Assembly: GCA_001599595.1 (NCBI GenBank)
Contig: BCHH01000001.1
Span: 4,493,068-4,557,067, forward strand
Direction: 5' to 3'
Source of the DNA: Beverwykella pulmonaria
Lineage: Eukaryota > Ascomycota > Dothideomycetes > Pleosporales > Melanommataceae
Length of the DNA: 64,000 nt
The notes under the pieces are model-generated. The model saw nothing but the letters and a program-made list of their open reading frames with translations. It did not search any database and was not told the DNA's origin. Below, in pieces: positions 47,069-59,368 of this stretch. Position numbers and translations under genes: made by a program. Within the stretch, counting starts at the first letter, position 1. Every line of letters begins with the position of its first letter.

Positions 47069-47989
47069 GAACCCCAAGTTAACATTTCTGCGTTACTGGT
47101 GTGACTCTCCACCTCTCCAAAACAGCATGCAAGTTGAGCCGTAGTCTTTAATTCTGTAACAGAGCCCGCTCAACAGGCACCATAGGTTGAAATTTGTTTA
47201 GTCCTTTGTCACGCTTACTCATGCGAAGGTCGGTGCATTCTTTCGAGCGAGAGCCGCATGCGTGTCACTGGCATGTAATATGCAGGTAAAGCATACATTG
47301 TTCACATCATGAGTTTCTGATATTGTGCAAAAGACTAGCAGCCACGTATCTAGTGCCCGTTCGCTTTGTTCGTCCTTTCTATACCGTGCGAGGCGGAAAG
47401 CTTTGATAGTATTGCAGTGGAGTAAAGGTGTGTGTGATAGAAAGATATTCACACGGGGGTAGGAGGGCGACTCGCAGCCATGCGATGTCTGAAGCAGCAA
47501 TGCACTAAACAAGGGAGAGGAATCAAGATAGAGGTTTGGCAGTAGACTGTTTGCAATTTTGTTGTATCTAGCTACCAAACCAAATGAAAGACGAAGGAGT
47601 GATGAAAAACAGATAAAATGTTCGTGATCTTGTTGGGGGTCGGTTCGTGTGTGTTCGTGATCGTTGTGTGATGGGTGTTGATACGATCCGTTCTTGCTAT
47701 CGGTGTCGATGTGTGAGTGTCGTGTTCGGGTCCCCATATATATACCGCGTTGAGTGATGACGAAGCAAGCAGCTGACAGAGAAACCAAGACCTGTTCCCT
47801 GCACCATGCATCCAAGCCTTCCACCCATGCTAGTGGTATATTCGCGCAAAGTAGCACTTTGCTACGGCGCAGTATGAGCACCAGAGTGCACTCATAGTGA
47901 GGAGTAATTGGAATTTTAGAGCGTAAATATGTGACTTGGAATATGATCTGGCTCGTGACCTTCCCCAATCATGTAATCCGAACTCCCCC
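47069..47989. other. 0.9-kb convergent intergenic stretch
   Basis: It lies between the photolyase stop and the stop of the next minus-strand gene. A 249-codon minus-strand frame (47219-47968) crosses it but lacks domain, splice partner or start context and is more likely chance. Confidence 0.55.
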
Positions 47990-49849
47990 TTAAGGAATCT
48001 TAAACCAGTATTTTTCCCCGCCATTTAGCACCCTCTTGAATTCCTCGGCCCGCTCACCAATCCTCCCCCACGTATCCCTTACCCGGCCTACTCCCTCCCC
48101 AACCTTCCCCACCACCGCTCTCCCCACCGCTTCCGCCAAACTTCCACTCCTCTTCTTCCCCTCCCCGCCAATCCACCACCAAAACCTTTTCCCCAGCGCC
48201 CCAGCAATGGCATCGAAGTGCCGGCCAAAGGGCCAAATATCCTCAGCAATTTTCTTGAACCAATTCAAGGGCTCCCCCTTGATGCTGACTTCTTGTGGGA
48301 TTCCAGTGACCAGCAGGGCGAGGGTGTGCCACGTGAAATTGAGGATTAAGAGGCGGGTCCACAGGAAAATAACATCGATGATAAAGTCTTCGGCGAATCG
48401 AAGGGAGATGTAGAAGAAGGGTGAGAAGGCATTCCAGAAGGACTCGAGGTAGCCGCGGCGGAGGTCGACCTCTCGGTAAAAGAGTGGAGGCGGTGGTGGT
48501 ACTGGTAGTGGTAATTGTAATGGTAATGGGGGGTATACTGTACCTGGCGGCGGAGGTGGAGGCGGAGGTGCATTGGGTGGTGCAGGCGGGGTATTTTGGG
48601 CGGTATTGGACTGCGCTGGGGTTGAATTAGTAGCTAATTGGCGCTGGGGGAATTTGTGGTGCCGTGGCGTCTTTGGTGGGCTGGAGTGATGATATTTATC
48701 GCTTCTCAAAATTGGGTAGCGGAAAGGAGAGTTGAGGGGAGAGGACAGAGTTTATGGGAAAAGATAAGTGGAATTGTAGAAGGTGACCAAATTAAAGAAA
48801 CATCCAAAAACCTGAAAGAAGATTATAGAACAACCGACTCACCGCTGTCACGTCGATCAAGTGTTTTAGGCTCATTTCGCTTGTCACCTAGAAACCCAAA
48901 AGGGTCATGATCCCTTTCATTCAAGAAGCCGAGCGACTCAGAGCCACGTGCAATTAGGCTCTGCAACGCAGTCCTCCCGTCGAAGCTCACACTTTTCCTC
49001 CTCCTCTCCTTCGCCAACCCATTATTGATAGCATTCTCAGTGAGCACATATAGTGCAACTAAGCCTACGATAGCAAAACCGGTAAGCTGATAAATTTTAA
49101 CGGTCTCAAGATCCCGGTAGTACGTGCGCACTAGAATGTACATCGCGGACGTCAAAATTTTCCGTGCCATACTGGGGATGGGGGCAAATGGAACGAGTAA
49201 CGTTAGGATCTCGGTGTTGAGCAGCAGAACAAGGTAGTAGAAGTCGATCGATTGGGCAATTGACAAGCCGTCTGGCGCAAGGGCTAAGAGAGAGATGACG
49301 GTGAAGAAGATCCCTACCAAGCCCGGTATCTCTGATTCGGCGCGTTTGAGCGAGGGCGATTTGGAGGCTTGACGGACAGCATTGATGGACAAGAAGAGAC
49401 AGAGGTTGGCGAGTAGGATGATAGGTAGGAACAGAGCTACAACTGGGCCCCACGCTCCTCCTATCAGCTGCGCTTTGAATTTGTAGGCGATGAGGAATGT
49501 TGCGATGCCCTGACATATGTTAGCATGTCTGCTCGAGAAGCTGTAATCCACGAAATGCAATACTTACCAAGTTCAGCGGAACTGCCTTCACCGCCATCCA
49601 AATATATCCCTTCCCTTTTTTCATTACATCCAAGAGCCCACTGCTTGACGACTCAATAGAGACTCTTCGCAGATACTCCCTCTCGGCGAGAACAGCTTCG
49701 CCAATGTAGTAGTCTTCCTCGTAAGGGTCCAGGTGGCTGGTTGAACTCACAGTGTTCTGAGATGGCTCCTGCTTGTATGCGCGCGCATGACTTCTTAGAC
49801 GATATCGATGAGCCATGTCTGCGATTTCCGTCCGCGATGATTTTCGCAT
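47990..49849 (-). CDS. Unknown multi-pass membrane protein with proline-rich linker
   Basis: Three exons, complement(join(47990..48615, 48843..49509, 49568..49849)), give 524 residues. Intron 1 is 58 nt (GTAAGT, TGTCAG). Intron 2 is 227 nt (GTGAGT; branch ACTAAT, acceptor CCCCAG) and was chosen because the third exon has no ATG of its own and joins in phase there. The protein has a cytosolic Arg-rich N-terminus, then about four membrane helices (PVVALFLPIILLANLCLFLS, LVGIFFTVISLLALAP, FYYLVLLLNTEILTLLVPFA, GFAIVGLVALYVLTENA), a basic loop KERRRKSVSFDG, a poly-Pro/Leu linker encoded by exon 3 and an aromatic amphipathic segment (FWNAFSPFFYISLRFAEDF). I do not recognise the family. Start could also be the ATG 11 codons downstream (49816). 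Confidence 0.7.
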
Positions 49850-50496
49850 GTGGCTTGAGTTTGGACCATGGTGAGTGGGTGCGGAAGGCTATAGTGATAG
49901 GAGAACAAAGAAGATAGGGAGCTTATCTTTCAACGCGCCGGACTAGGAAACAAGCTGGCAGGACGGAACGCATTCAGCGATGAACAAAAAAGCCACGCAG
50001 GCAAGAAATTTGACAACATCTTCGATCCTTGTTTGTATTGCTGCGAGATTTTGGCTATTGGCATGAACTGTACAGGTGTATGAATGGACAGAATGTCCGA
50101 TTGGTTGATTTCGCTCTGTAGTTTGATCTTGTGCAAGGTGCTAAGAAAATTGAGCAGACAAAAGTAGAGTGACGGGTTACGGAATAAGAAGAGAGGGAAA
50201 AGGGAGGACGGCAATGCGAGGGATGCAATCAAGTAGATTTTGCGATTGATGCAACACGCAACACTCTAGTCCTGATTTGGAGTGCAATGCATTTACCCAG
50301 AAGTCGAATTCTGAATTCAAACGTCTGGAGAGACTGCATCAGAGCCTTCATAGTGACCCAACTGTATAGTGCCGTATATGCCCAGGGTCCCCTTTGCCAT
50401 ACCCAGAAGGAACTCCAACATGAGATACAGAGAGAGAGCCTCCAATGCGAAAATATGCCTGAAAAAGCACAGCCTGCTGCTTTGCCCTTTTCGTCC
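49850..50496. other. 0.65-kb intergenic stretch
   Basis: It holds the promoter of the membrane-protein gene and the 3' flank of the permease gene. No further feature is seen. Confidence 0.6.
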
Positions 50497-52268
50497 TCAT
50501 ACCATGTTCTGCTTCTTCTTCTTGAACGTGATCGTCTGCCATATATCCGTCCACAGGCCCAATGGGGCGTCGATACTTGCTTCATACGCATCGATCTTTG
50601 GCCTCTCCCAGACTAGATCCGCCTCGGTGGCCTTGACAAATTTGGATCGTTTGATGACCTTGAACCCAATCCACAGCACTATGCAGATGAAGCACATGGC
50701 ATAGTATGTCATGAAAGTGCCCACATCGAAGTTGTAAAATGTCGTGTAGCCGTAAATTGCCAGGACGACGGAGAAGAAGACGATGCCGACGTATGCGACG
50801 TACGGCTGGCCCCAACCTTTATACGGCAGCTCGTCCCTGTTATATCCCTGCGCTTTCAACGCGCGGTAAAAGAAAACGTATATGGTGCACATGAAGATGT
50901 AGTCCATTAATTGTGCTGCTTGGGTGATGTTGGCGAGCCACTTCACGCCTTCTGAGGCGGCGCGACCGACGCTGAGGAAGGACAGGAAGGGGAAGATCAT
51001 GGTGACACAGAAGCAGTATATCGGGACACCACTTTTGGTAGTCTTTTGGAGGAAGCTGGGGGCGTGGCCATCGATGGATAGCGAGTAGAGCGTTCGCGTG
51101 GCGCAGTAAACATACGAGTTACCTGCAGCGGTCAGAAAGGAAGGGGCCGTGGAAGGGGAGGAGACGAACCGGCCGAGAAGATGGACGTTACCATGAGTGC
51201 ATTCGTCAGGTCCGGCAGAACGGAAATGCCCATGTTCTTCATGGCAATCACATATGGACTGGAGGCGCCCGTTCCGGTGCCCTGATTATTCAGCAGATCA
51301 TTCAGTGTAGGGTCATTGTAGGGTAGCACAATGCCCACACAGAGCGCGCCCAAGATGAAGAAGATGCCAAAGCGGTAGTACATGGTTTTGAAGGCTGTCT
51401 TGATGGTCTTTCTCGGATAGATGGCCTCGCCGGCCACCATGGCAACGTATTCGGGCCCGACGCAGGTGAAAGAGGCCTGGAAGAATGCGCCTAGGAAGCC
51501 CTCGAATCGGCCACGCGTGCCGGTATGGATGTATTCGGCAAAGGACCCGGGGTTCTTCCAGTAGCGGAAGCCGTATGCGTCGTGCTGGGGATTGCCTCCG
51601 ACCATGGTGATGAAGGTGAAGGCGAACAGCATGAAGATGAGCAAGATCTTGCCGGAGGCCAGCCAGAACTCGCTTTCCCCGTACGCGCGGACGGCGAAAA
51701 GATTGATAATGCCATAGAGGACGATGCAGACGGCGACCACGGCAGCGACCGGTATGTCGTCTCTCCAGAAGGTCAAGACCAGGTTGAGGGCGGAGATTTC
51801 GAAGGGGATCAGGACGGCCTCGTAAAGGAAGAAATTCCAGCCTGGTAGAGCACAAGTGGGTGAGTTTCACGCGCATGCCGCTACACAGAACCACCGTCAC
51901 GCACCTGCCATGAAGCCGTACGCTTCGTCGACCCACATGGACCCCATTCTCACCCAGCCGCCCACGACGGGCATGAATACGCTCATCTCCGCCATGCAGC
52001 TATTCGCCAGCGCAAGAAAGGCGCAGTATATGGCGAAGCCAAGGAATAGACTGCCCGGGCCGCCCTCGACGAGGCCCCATCCGATGCTCACGAACAGCGC
52101 GGTCCCAATGGAGCCGCCAATGGCTATCCACTGGATCTGGCGGTTCGAGAGCCGGCGGTGCAGGCCATCCACGGTCTCTTGCTCGCCGATTTCAGGTGAT
52201 GCTTCGCCTTTCTTGCTCACGTAGCTCGGTGGTTTCGAGTCTGCCGTGAAAACCTCGTCGGTCCCCAT
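50497..52268 (-). CDS. Amino-acid permease, APC superfamily (YAT type)
   Basis: Three exons, complement(join(50497..51122, 51170..51841, 51905..52268)), give 553 residues; introns of 63 and 47 nt keep frame (FMAG^WNFF, FSAG^NSYVY). The protein has a cytosolic N-terminus, then LHRRLSNRQIQWIAIGGSIG with TALF, the first-helix signature of fungal amino-acid permeases, followed by about twelve membrane segments including VGPEYVAMVAGEAIYPRKT (the conserved GxE...E..nPrk region) and NSYVYCATRTLYSLSIDGHAP then FLQKTTKSGVPIYC. It imports amino acids with protons at the plasma membrane; the substrate range is not readable. Donor 2 is GTTCGT, weaker than the others, but frame and motif continuity support it. 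Confidence 0.92.
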
Positions 52269-53218
52269 GTTGTCGGTAGCGTGGAGGAGAAAAGAAGCTG
52301 GGGGGGAAGAGGTGGCGAGCAGTTGTGGCCTGTGGAATGCAAAAAGTGAGCGGCGCGTCCCACTTTTCACTTGTTTGCAAGCTTCCGGCAAGCTCTCGTT
52401 CTCACAGGGACCGGACGCAAGACCCAGCCCACTGGAGGAGAAGGATAGTCGTGTCGGACTGGGAAGCCGCGCAATTGGCTGTCTCTCCCGAACCGGTGGT
52501 GCAGGGCCATGCAGGTGCCGGGGTGGCCGGCAGCACGCGCTAACCGAGAGTGCCTTCAGCTGCTTGTCTAGGGCAAGTGCGCTGATCAGTGTGGGGTGCG
52601 GCAAGTCGAGACGGCGGCGAGGCCGGGCGAGGGAAAACATTGCGCCATTGAGAACGCGCGAGATAAGATGGGTTTGGGTGCTGACACCCGCTCGTGCAAA
52701 GGGTGAATTCACCGTTGGAACGTGCGCATGGAGCATGCCCTACTATCTCCAAGACGACGTTATCTCCAAGACGGGCGGCGGGCGGCGACCGGGGAGCTTA
52801 GCAGAGCTTCAGCCCCGCCACCATGGATCCACGAGACCGGAATGACGCACCCGCTCCCCGCTAACGAGCTCGAGACTCGCCAGTGCAACGCTGCAATCTA
52901 CGACAACAGCTCACCTCCCGGGCGCACGATTCGATCGTGTAAAAGTTGGTGTGATGTCAGTCGTTATCAGCCAACTTCTGTGAATTACTCGAGTAGCCCG
53001 CCAGGAGGGGTCTGGCGGAGTCGGGTAGAGAGGTAGGTGGTGATTTATGTCCCATCCTTCCCAAGTTCCACTGGAGTGGGTAGCTACACGTGACTCGTCG
53101 CACACGAGACCTTTTTCTCAGTCATGTTTCCAAGCAAAAGAAGGTTCATGATCACAGTTCCATATTGTATTTTTATCTGCGGGCCGCCCAGTAACAAGCA
53201 GATGCACCATGCGTACAC
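52269..53218. other. 0.95-kb intergenic stretch
   Basis: This is the promoter side of the permease gene and the 3' flank of the first P450. Overlapping frames in the GC-rich part (52300-52850) show no recognisable protein. Confidence 0.6.
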
Positions 53219-55022
53219 TCACATTGGTTTCTTCAAAAACTGCCCATCCTCTCCCAAGGTAGCTCGCTCTTTCTCCCACTCCCTCCTCACAATCTCCCTT
53301 CTCTTCTCGCTCCTCGGCGTGATCTCCACGTCGTAAGGCTTCGGAATGGCCACAAACCCTGGCACGAAATCATCCTGCACCGGCAATATCTTGTTCCCCT
53401 TCTCGTCCACCTTGGGCTTCACATCAAACGCCCAAAAGAACCGCGCAATCCCAAGGAGCATGCTTCGATCCGCTACATTCATGCCCGGGCAAATCCGCCT
53501 GCCGGAACCGAACCCGAAATGGTCGCGGCGAGAGACATCGTTGACGTTGGCGCTCTCTAAAGAGGTCGTGTCGTCGCCCAAGAACCGCTCGGCCTCGAAG
53601 CGCGAAGGGCTAGAGTATCGAGAGGGGTCGCGGTGGATGGTCCATACGTTCAGCAATACGATCGCATCGCGTGGGATGCGGTACCCCATATACGTATCCT
53701 CCTCGCTTGTTGCGTGCGGGAACGCACCCAGGATCGCAGTGGGCAGCCATCGAAGCGTTTCTTTGACGCAGGCGCGCACGTATGGTAAGTCCGGCATATC
53801 GTCCAGTGTAGGCATGCGGTCGTCGCCTATGACGGCATCGACCTCGGCTTGCCCTTTGGCCTGGACCTCGGGGTAGAGGAGCAGGGCCTGCACGAAACCG
53901 TAGAGCTCGGTCGATGTGGTGTCGCTGCCGGCTTCCCACAGTTGGCCCGGAATGTGCGCAGTGTAGTCGTCGCTGAACCCTTCCCGTGCTTGCAGGTCGA
54001 CGATTTCAGCGCATACGCAGGTTCGTGCGTCGGGAAGCTTTTGCGCGAGGGCAGTTTTGGCGTCGAGGTATAAATCGCGGTATAGCTTGATTTCATGGTT
54101 GTAATGCCGCAGCGCTTCACGCTTATGTGATGAAAGCCAAGTAGGCACATATCTCAATACAGGGTAAAAGTCGGCGAGCGCCGCGCCGCCCGTCATGTTG
54201 AGATGGACGTAGTTATCCAAGCTCTGGAAAAGAGTTTGCATCCTTGGATTGTCAAAAGTGGGCCAGCGGAACCCGTACACTATGCCTGTCACCAGCGACG
54301 ATGAGTATCGACGAAGATGCTCGAATAATTCTGTGGGCTTGGACATGACGTCGTAAAGCAGCTGTTTGCTCTCTAGTTCCTGGTAGGGGACGTATTCTGG
54401 AGCCTTTTTGACGTGTAGGGCGTTGTGGTACACTTTCCGAATCTGTTTGCTGTCAGCCCTCCTCTCCCAAGACCGGCTTTTGGTTTGAATCTACAACTCA
54501 CTGTTCGCCATGCAGATCCATACGGCTAGGCTCGTAGTCAGTCTTGTTGTTTCAAAACGTACGCAGGGTTGGCACGTACCATCATGACCATTCTCTTCCC
54601 GCCACTGAGCAGTGTCTGCCCGGTGTATAGATCTGGCCTTGAGCTATACTTGGAGCTTCTCTTGTCTATCAATTCCTTGATGACCTTATCACTTGATAAC
54701 ACGATCATCGTCTTTGTACCGAGAATCAGCGAGTATACTGGTCCGTATTCCTTGGCCCATGCTTGGAACTGGAGATGCGGATTGTCTTTGGGAACCTAGC
54801 GCATGTATGTTAATCGCATTTTCAGTTGAATTGGCAATTAAAATGGCAAGAGTCGCGCATTTGAATGGCATGTGTGTCACGTACAAGATGGATGTTTCCA
54901 ATTACTGGGAGGGTCGGTGGGCCGGGTGGGTAGTCCTTTGACCGTCTACCTACTTGAAGCAAGCGATACAAGGACCATACTAGCAGCACACCGGCGAGGA
55001 TATACATAGGTGGTGCATCCAT
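53219..55022 (-). CDS. Cytochrome P450, E-class, with a 24-nt micro-exon
   Basis: Four exons, complement(join(53219..54442, 54502..54525, 54580..54795, 54885..55022)), give 533 residues. It has an N-terminal membrane anchor (MYILAGVLLVWSLYRLL), proline hinge YPPGPPTLPVIGNIH, C-helix PYGSAWRT entirely in the 24-nt exon 3, I-helix AGSDTT (297-302), ExxR as ETLR (354-357), the PERF-like FEAERF and the heme loop FGFGSGRRICPG with Cys444. It is an ER monooxygenase needing a P450 reductase. The overall pattern resembles fungal CYP64-like enzymes (O-methylsterigmatocystin oxidoreductase type); the substrate is unknown. It may belong with the second P450, MDR, SDR and BBE genes that follow. Confidence 0.9.
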
Positions 55023-55624
55023 ATTCTAACGAATAGCAAAAATTTAAACAACGAAAGTGAAGAATCAAGAGAGTGGTCCCGGCCAGCGCCTGTCCATCTT
55101 TTATGATCACCTCGGTTACAAAGGGTGTGTTACTTCAACCTTATTTGTATCCAAAGGAGTGGTAGCAAATGACATCGTGCATCGTGTTCGTATTGAATGC
55201 GGATAGTTTCCAAATGCGGCCATGTGTAGAGTGTTTGGCTGCACCCCCTCATTCTCCAAGGGAGTTTGAGGACAAAATCGGCATGCTGTTAAGTACGGCA
55301 TTCCTTGGTTTGGTTACCGGTAGTGTACTTATTTCTCCGGAAAAATTATAGATCTGCGAACTTATGACTACATTACAATCTTTGGGAAAACAAAGGTATT
55401 TCTGTGGTCCCTCTGCAGCCACAAGGCAATCCACTGCTCCCAATACACGGTTTAAGGAAAACATGCGTGCGGGATAGTGCTGGATCCCAGATGCCAGACA
55501 AATTCCTACTTTGCGGCTTGTCAACTTTGAAAGTCTCAAAAATTTTATTTTTTCAGAACGAAGGCTTGAAAAGCAAGAGATCAAAAGAGTGAACATTAGT
55601 TGCATAGCCTGTGTAGGAAATGAA

Positions 55625-56606
55625 TACGGAGGTGCCTTTCAAAAGTCCTTGCCCACCTTGGCAAGACAGGGTGGACGCCACATTCCTGATTCGGGAGTTA
55701 CTCCGAACTGAAGTGGTCTTTGCTCCTCAACCTCACTTTTCCGCATCGTTTGTCAATTCAATTCCATACTTTTGGTACAATGGTTCCTCATGATATTGCT
55801 ACTCGTGCCTTAATTGTTACTATAAAGGCGGCTGGTAAGCCAAATGATGAGATTACTGGCATGACTGGAATTTTGAAACGGACGATTAACTTGATATTCG
55901 CACGAGGAATTGAAGGAGGCTTTGATCCGTGCCAACGGCCATTAAAAAAGGATCAAGTTTCTAAAAGATTTTGAGCCTATTATGAAAGAGCAATGGGAGC
56001 TTGAAACTGGCATACGTCGCCTTGGTCTACGGAATAAGCCTGGCCTACAGCTTTAATGGAAGTGGAACAAGACCAATGGAAGGGTTGGACGAAGCAGAGG
56101 ATCATAAATTAACTTGTATTAATACCAGTCAACTATCCTACTTCCAAAGCTGTTTCCCTTTCCTAAACAGTGTATGGCTAAGCGGCCAGGAACGACTGTT
56201 CAAGAAGACAAAGCACCTGCTTACGACCACTACGTACAGAAACACGTATACAATCTACATGGCAGCTAGAAGCTGCTATGGTGTGGCAAATCAGCTAATT
56301 TGAACGCTATTGAGCTGTGCTTGCCATGGATGAAAAGGTTTACTGCCTCAGGACAAAGTGTGTGTGTGTGTATGTATATATGTGTGCGTATGAGATATGT
56401 ACAGCTGATATATATATGACGGACTGATTAGTCAGTGGCATATCCACGTGACGGTGTGTACTGCTTACATTAGAAGAGGCAATGAGTACAAGGAGGGTAG
56501 AAATACTGGAAGAGTTCAATAAGCGGAATAACTACCGAATCAGAAATGTGGCGTATACCCCCGTCTTACCAAGGTGGGCAAAGACTTTTGAAAGGCACCT
56601 CTGTAC
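55625..56606. mobile_element. Internally deleted mariner/Tc1-superfamily transposon with long TIRs
   Basis: TA dinucleotides (55625-55626, 56605-56606) flank a ~978-bp element with about 70-bp imperfect terminal inverted repeats: left (55627-55695) begins CGGAGGTGCCTTTCAAAAGT, and right ends with the near-complement (ACTTTTGAAAGGCACCTCTG). Inside are two remnants of a transposase, so an internal deletion has joined its ends. The TA target duplication and protein remnants fit the Tc1/mariner superfamily. A TG/TATA-rich microsatellite lies at about 56357-56420. Confidence 0.88.
55780..56345 (+). pseudogene. mariner-type transposase remnants (HTH start and DDE end)
   Basis: The N-terminal part MVPHDIATRALIVTIKAAGK, then PNDEITGMTGILKRTINLIF, is a helix-turn-helix start (55780-55970). 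After breaks, the C-terminal catalytic part is readable near 56205-56345: EDKAPAYDHYVQKHVYNLHG, then KLLWCGKSANLNAIELCLPW, the D...NxIE region of mariner-like transposases. The middle of the protein is missing and stops and frame changes interrupt the rest. Confidence 0.8.
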
Positions 56607-57475
56607 TATAAATGTGAGATGGCCGTTCGATCGGACTGTGTAGACAGTAGAGCCGTGGCGCATATGTGTGGCGTGTCTAGGGTGGATTTAGGCTAAATAG
56701 CTCCCTGTCTGTATGGCTTGGAGGTGCATCTCAAGCAAGGCTGATACCTAGAACAGTGGATTATGAATCTTCTCAGTTGCCCCAAAAGTGGAAAGCTACT
56801 CCTGTGGGTTGGGTCTTCATATTATTCATTAGCATTTTAAGCTTGTTTTACCTATATGGGACCGTTGAACAGGACGACACTGGCAACACAAACACGAGCG
56901 AATTCCCGAATAGGTGAAGGACCGAAAAAAATAGCTATTGTAGGTTTTTATGCCAACAATATTTCTCTCTGCCGGAAAACTAGTGGTTAAGCGGAAAAAT
57001 ACACTTCTTCAAAACGGTATGCTCATCAGATTTCGATGCGCTGACAAAGCAACACTAACTCGCCTTACGGGATCATTCCATGCAATTACCCCTCAGTGTG
57101 ATGGCACGAGCATTTATCTACTCCCAGCAAGCCCCAGTTGAAGGACCTTGACTGGCTGGTGCAGGCTCGCCAAGATCGATCGGCACGAGCTTCAAGTAGA
57201 CATAGAGAACTCAAGATACGTGACTTCGAACCGCCAATTAAATGTGAGAACATCCCCCCAAGAAGCGGTCAAGCGGGCTTATCTTAACAGAGAGTGTACC
57301 AAGAGGGAAGAGTGTCAGCGATTACTCACAGGGCTAGGTCTGACTACAAATGGTGAATGTATTGCAGAGGCATTATTCCCACGTCTAACTCTTCGAAATT
57401 CCCCTCTGAGAAGTGTTAATTCTCTTGTCGAATACGCCTGACTGAGGCGTTTCCTAGGTCGTAATCTTTTGCAGA
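56607..57475. other. 0.87-kb stretch between the mariner and the second P450
   Basis: It contains the promoter of the downstream P450. Short frames at 56950-57141 and 57148-57441 have no recognised domain. No other element is visible. Confidence 0.5.
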
Positions 57476-59285
57476 ATGCTCTCGTTCTCTCCTTCAGTAC
57501 TCTATCTTTCCATCCTTCTACTTCTCCCCTGCATCACCCTCTATCGCTTCCGCTCCAAGCGCCAGTCCACCCTGAACTTTCCCCCTGGTCCACCTACCAT
57601 CCCTATCCTCGGAAATATTCACCAAATACCCCTCCAGAAATCCTTCCTCCAGTTCGCTCAATGGTCCCACCAATACGGCCCAATAATCGGCCTGCACCTC
57701 GGCCCTCAAAAGGCCATTATCCTTAATTCTTGGCGCGCCGTCCGCGATCTTCTCGACCAGCGCGGCTCCATCTACTCCTCTCGCCCCGACATAACCATCG
57801 TCCAGTATGTTGTCCCTGAGAATCTACATCTCGTGTTCATGAAACACGACAAGACTTGGCGGCGCGCTCGAAAGACAATTACCGATTTCCTGAGAGATGA
57901 GGAGGTGGATAAATTGCTGCCGATTCAGGATGCGGAGTCGACGCAAATGGTGTGGGAAGTGTTGCAGGAGCCAGATAAGTATTACGCACATGTTATGAGG
58001 CAGTTCGGTGCTGTAATACTTGCTTCGGTGTATGGGCAGCGGGGAGGAAGAGGGAAGACACAACAGTTCTTTGCTATTCAGGATGAGTGGGCTGCGTTGT
58101 TGGACCCAGGCGCGATGCCGCCTTTTGACGTGTTCCCGTTTCTAAAGTACGTGCCAGATGCATTGACACCGTGGCGCGGGTGGAGACAGCGTACGGAGGA
58201 TCTGAAGAGCAAGCAGAGTGGCTTCTACAAAGAATTGTTTCAAGAGACTAAGGCCAAGATTGAGGCGGGAAAAGGCAAAGATACCTTTGTTTCAAGACTG
58301 TTGGAAGACCAAGAGAAAGAAGGATACCGCGACATCGAACTCGAATACATCGCTGGCTTTCTACTTGAGGGCGGCGCAGATACTACTGCCCTGGCACTCC
58401 TCACGTTCATCGTCGCCATGGCTGCATACCCGGATCTGCAGAAGAAGGCGCAGGCCGAAGTGGATAGCGTCTTTGGAGATAACAACATGCCGGCTGATCT
58501 AGGCCATGTAGAGTTACCTTATTTGCGAGCGTGCTTTTGGGAGGTGAGTTGCCTCTGCTTGCTATTTTTGTTCGAAGTGGCTTGGAATTTTCGAGGACGT
58601 TTTGAGCATTTACACTGGGATGCCTTAACGACCTCCGGCCACTACGTCAGGGTTTTGCCAGGCTATTTAGGGCGATCGCCCAATTACTTAAATGAATCAT
58701 GCCTTTCTTCTTCATTAAAATCGGCATTGTCAAATCCTTATTTGATTTACTAGTAACTAATGTTGATAGACATTACGTTGGCGTCCTGGATTCCCAACAG
58801 CCATTCCCCACGCCACAAGCAAGGACGACACATATCAAGGCTATTTCATACCAGCCGGAACAACCGTCATAATGAACACGTGGGCTATCCAGCATGATCC
58901 TGAAGAATATCCGAATCACGATGCCTTCGATCCGACGCGCTTCCTGAACAGTGACTCTGAACCTCTTAATTCACTTCCAGATGCTGCTTCAGATTCCACA
59001 CGCCGACGGACGTATGCTTTTGGAGCAGGAAGAAGGATTTGCGCGGGTCAAAGGATGGCAGAGAATAGCATGATGCTGTCAATGGCTAAGCTGATCTGGG
59101 CATTTGATATTCGTTCTTTTGATGGGGCAGTGTTGAAGACGAGTGTTGAGACGGCGTGGAAGGATGCCATTTTAACAGGGCCAAAGGAAGTTCCTCTAAA
59201 GTTCAAGGTGAGAGGAGATGTGAGAAAGAAGGTTATTGAGAGGGAATGGGGCGGAGCAGATTTATTTTTGAAGAGATTTGAGTGA
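57476..59285 (+). CDS. Cytochrome P450, E-class, CYP64-like
   Basis: Two exons, join(57476..58543, 58770..59285), give 527 residues. The 226-nt AT-rich intron has donor GTGAGT, branch ACTAAT and acceptor GATAG and falls inside the ExxR motif (E356^TLR). Features are an N-terminal anchor (MLSFSPSVLYLSILLLLPCI), hinge FPPGPPTIPILGNIH, C-helix KTWRRARK (about 126-133), I-helix EGGADTT (298-304), FDPTRF, and heme loop AFGAGRRICAG with Cys447. The length and all catalytic motifs are complete. It resembles the P450 at 53219-55022 in layout, so the two may be distant paralogues. The substrate is unknown. It converges with the MDR gene (83 bp between stops). Confidence 0.92.
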
Positions 59286-59368
59286 GCTTAATTGAGCACT
59301 GAACGTTGATTCAATTCCTATTTTGGCCCCAGAAAAAGAAACTTAATCGATATTCACGGGCGAAAGTT

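Noticed and set aside
47219..47968. 249-codon minus-strand frame downstream of the photolyase
   Set aside because: It has no recognisable domain, no low-complexity or codon pattern typical of neighbours, lies between two convergent 3' ends, and reads as translated UTR-like sequence.
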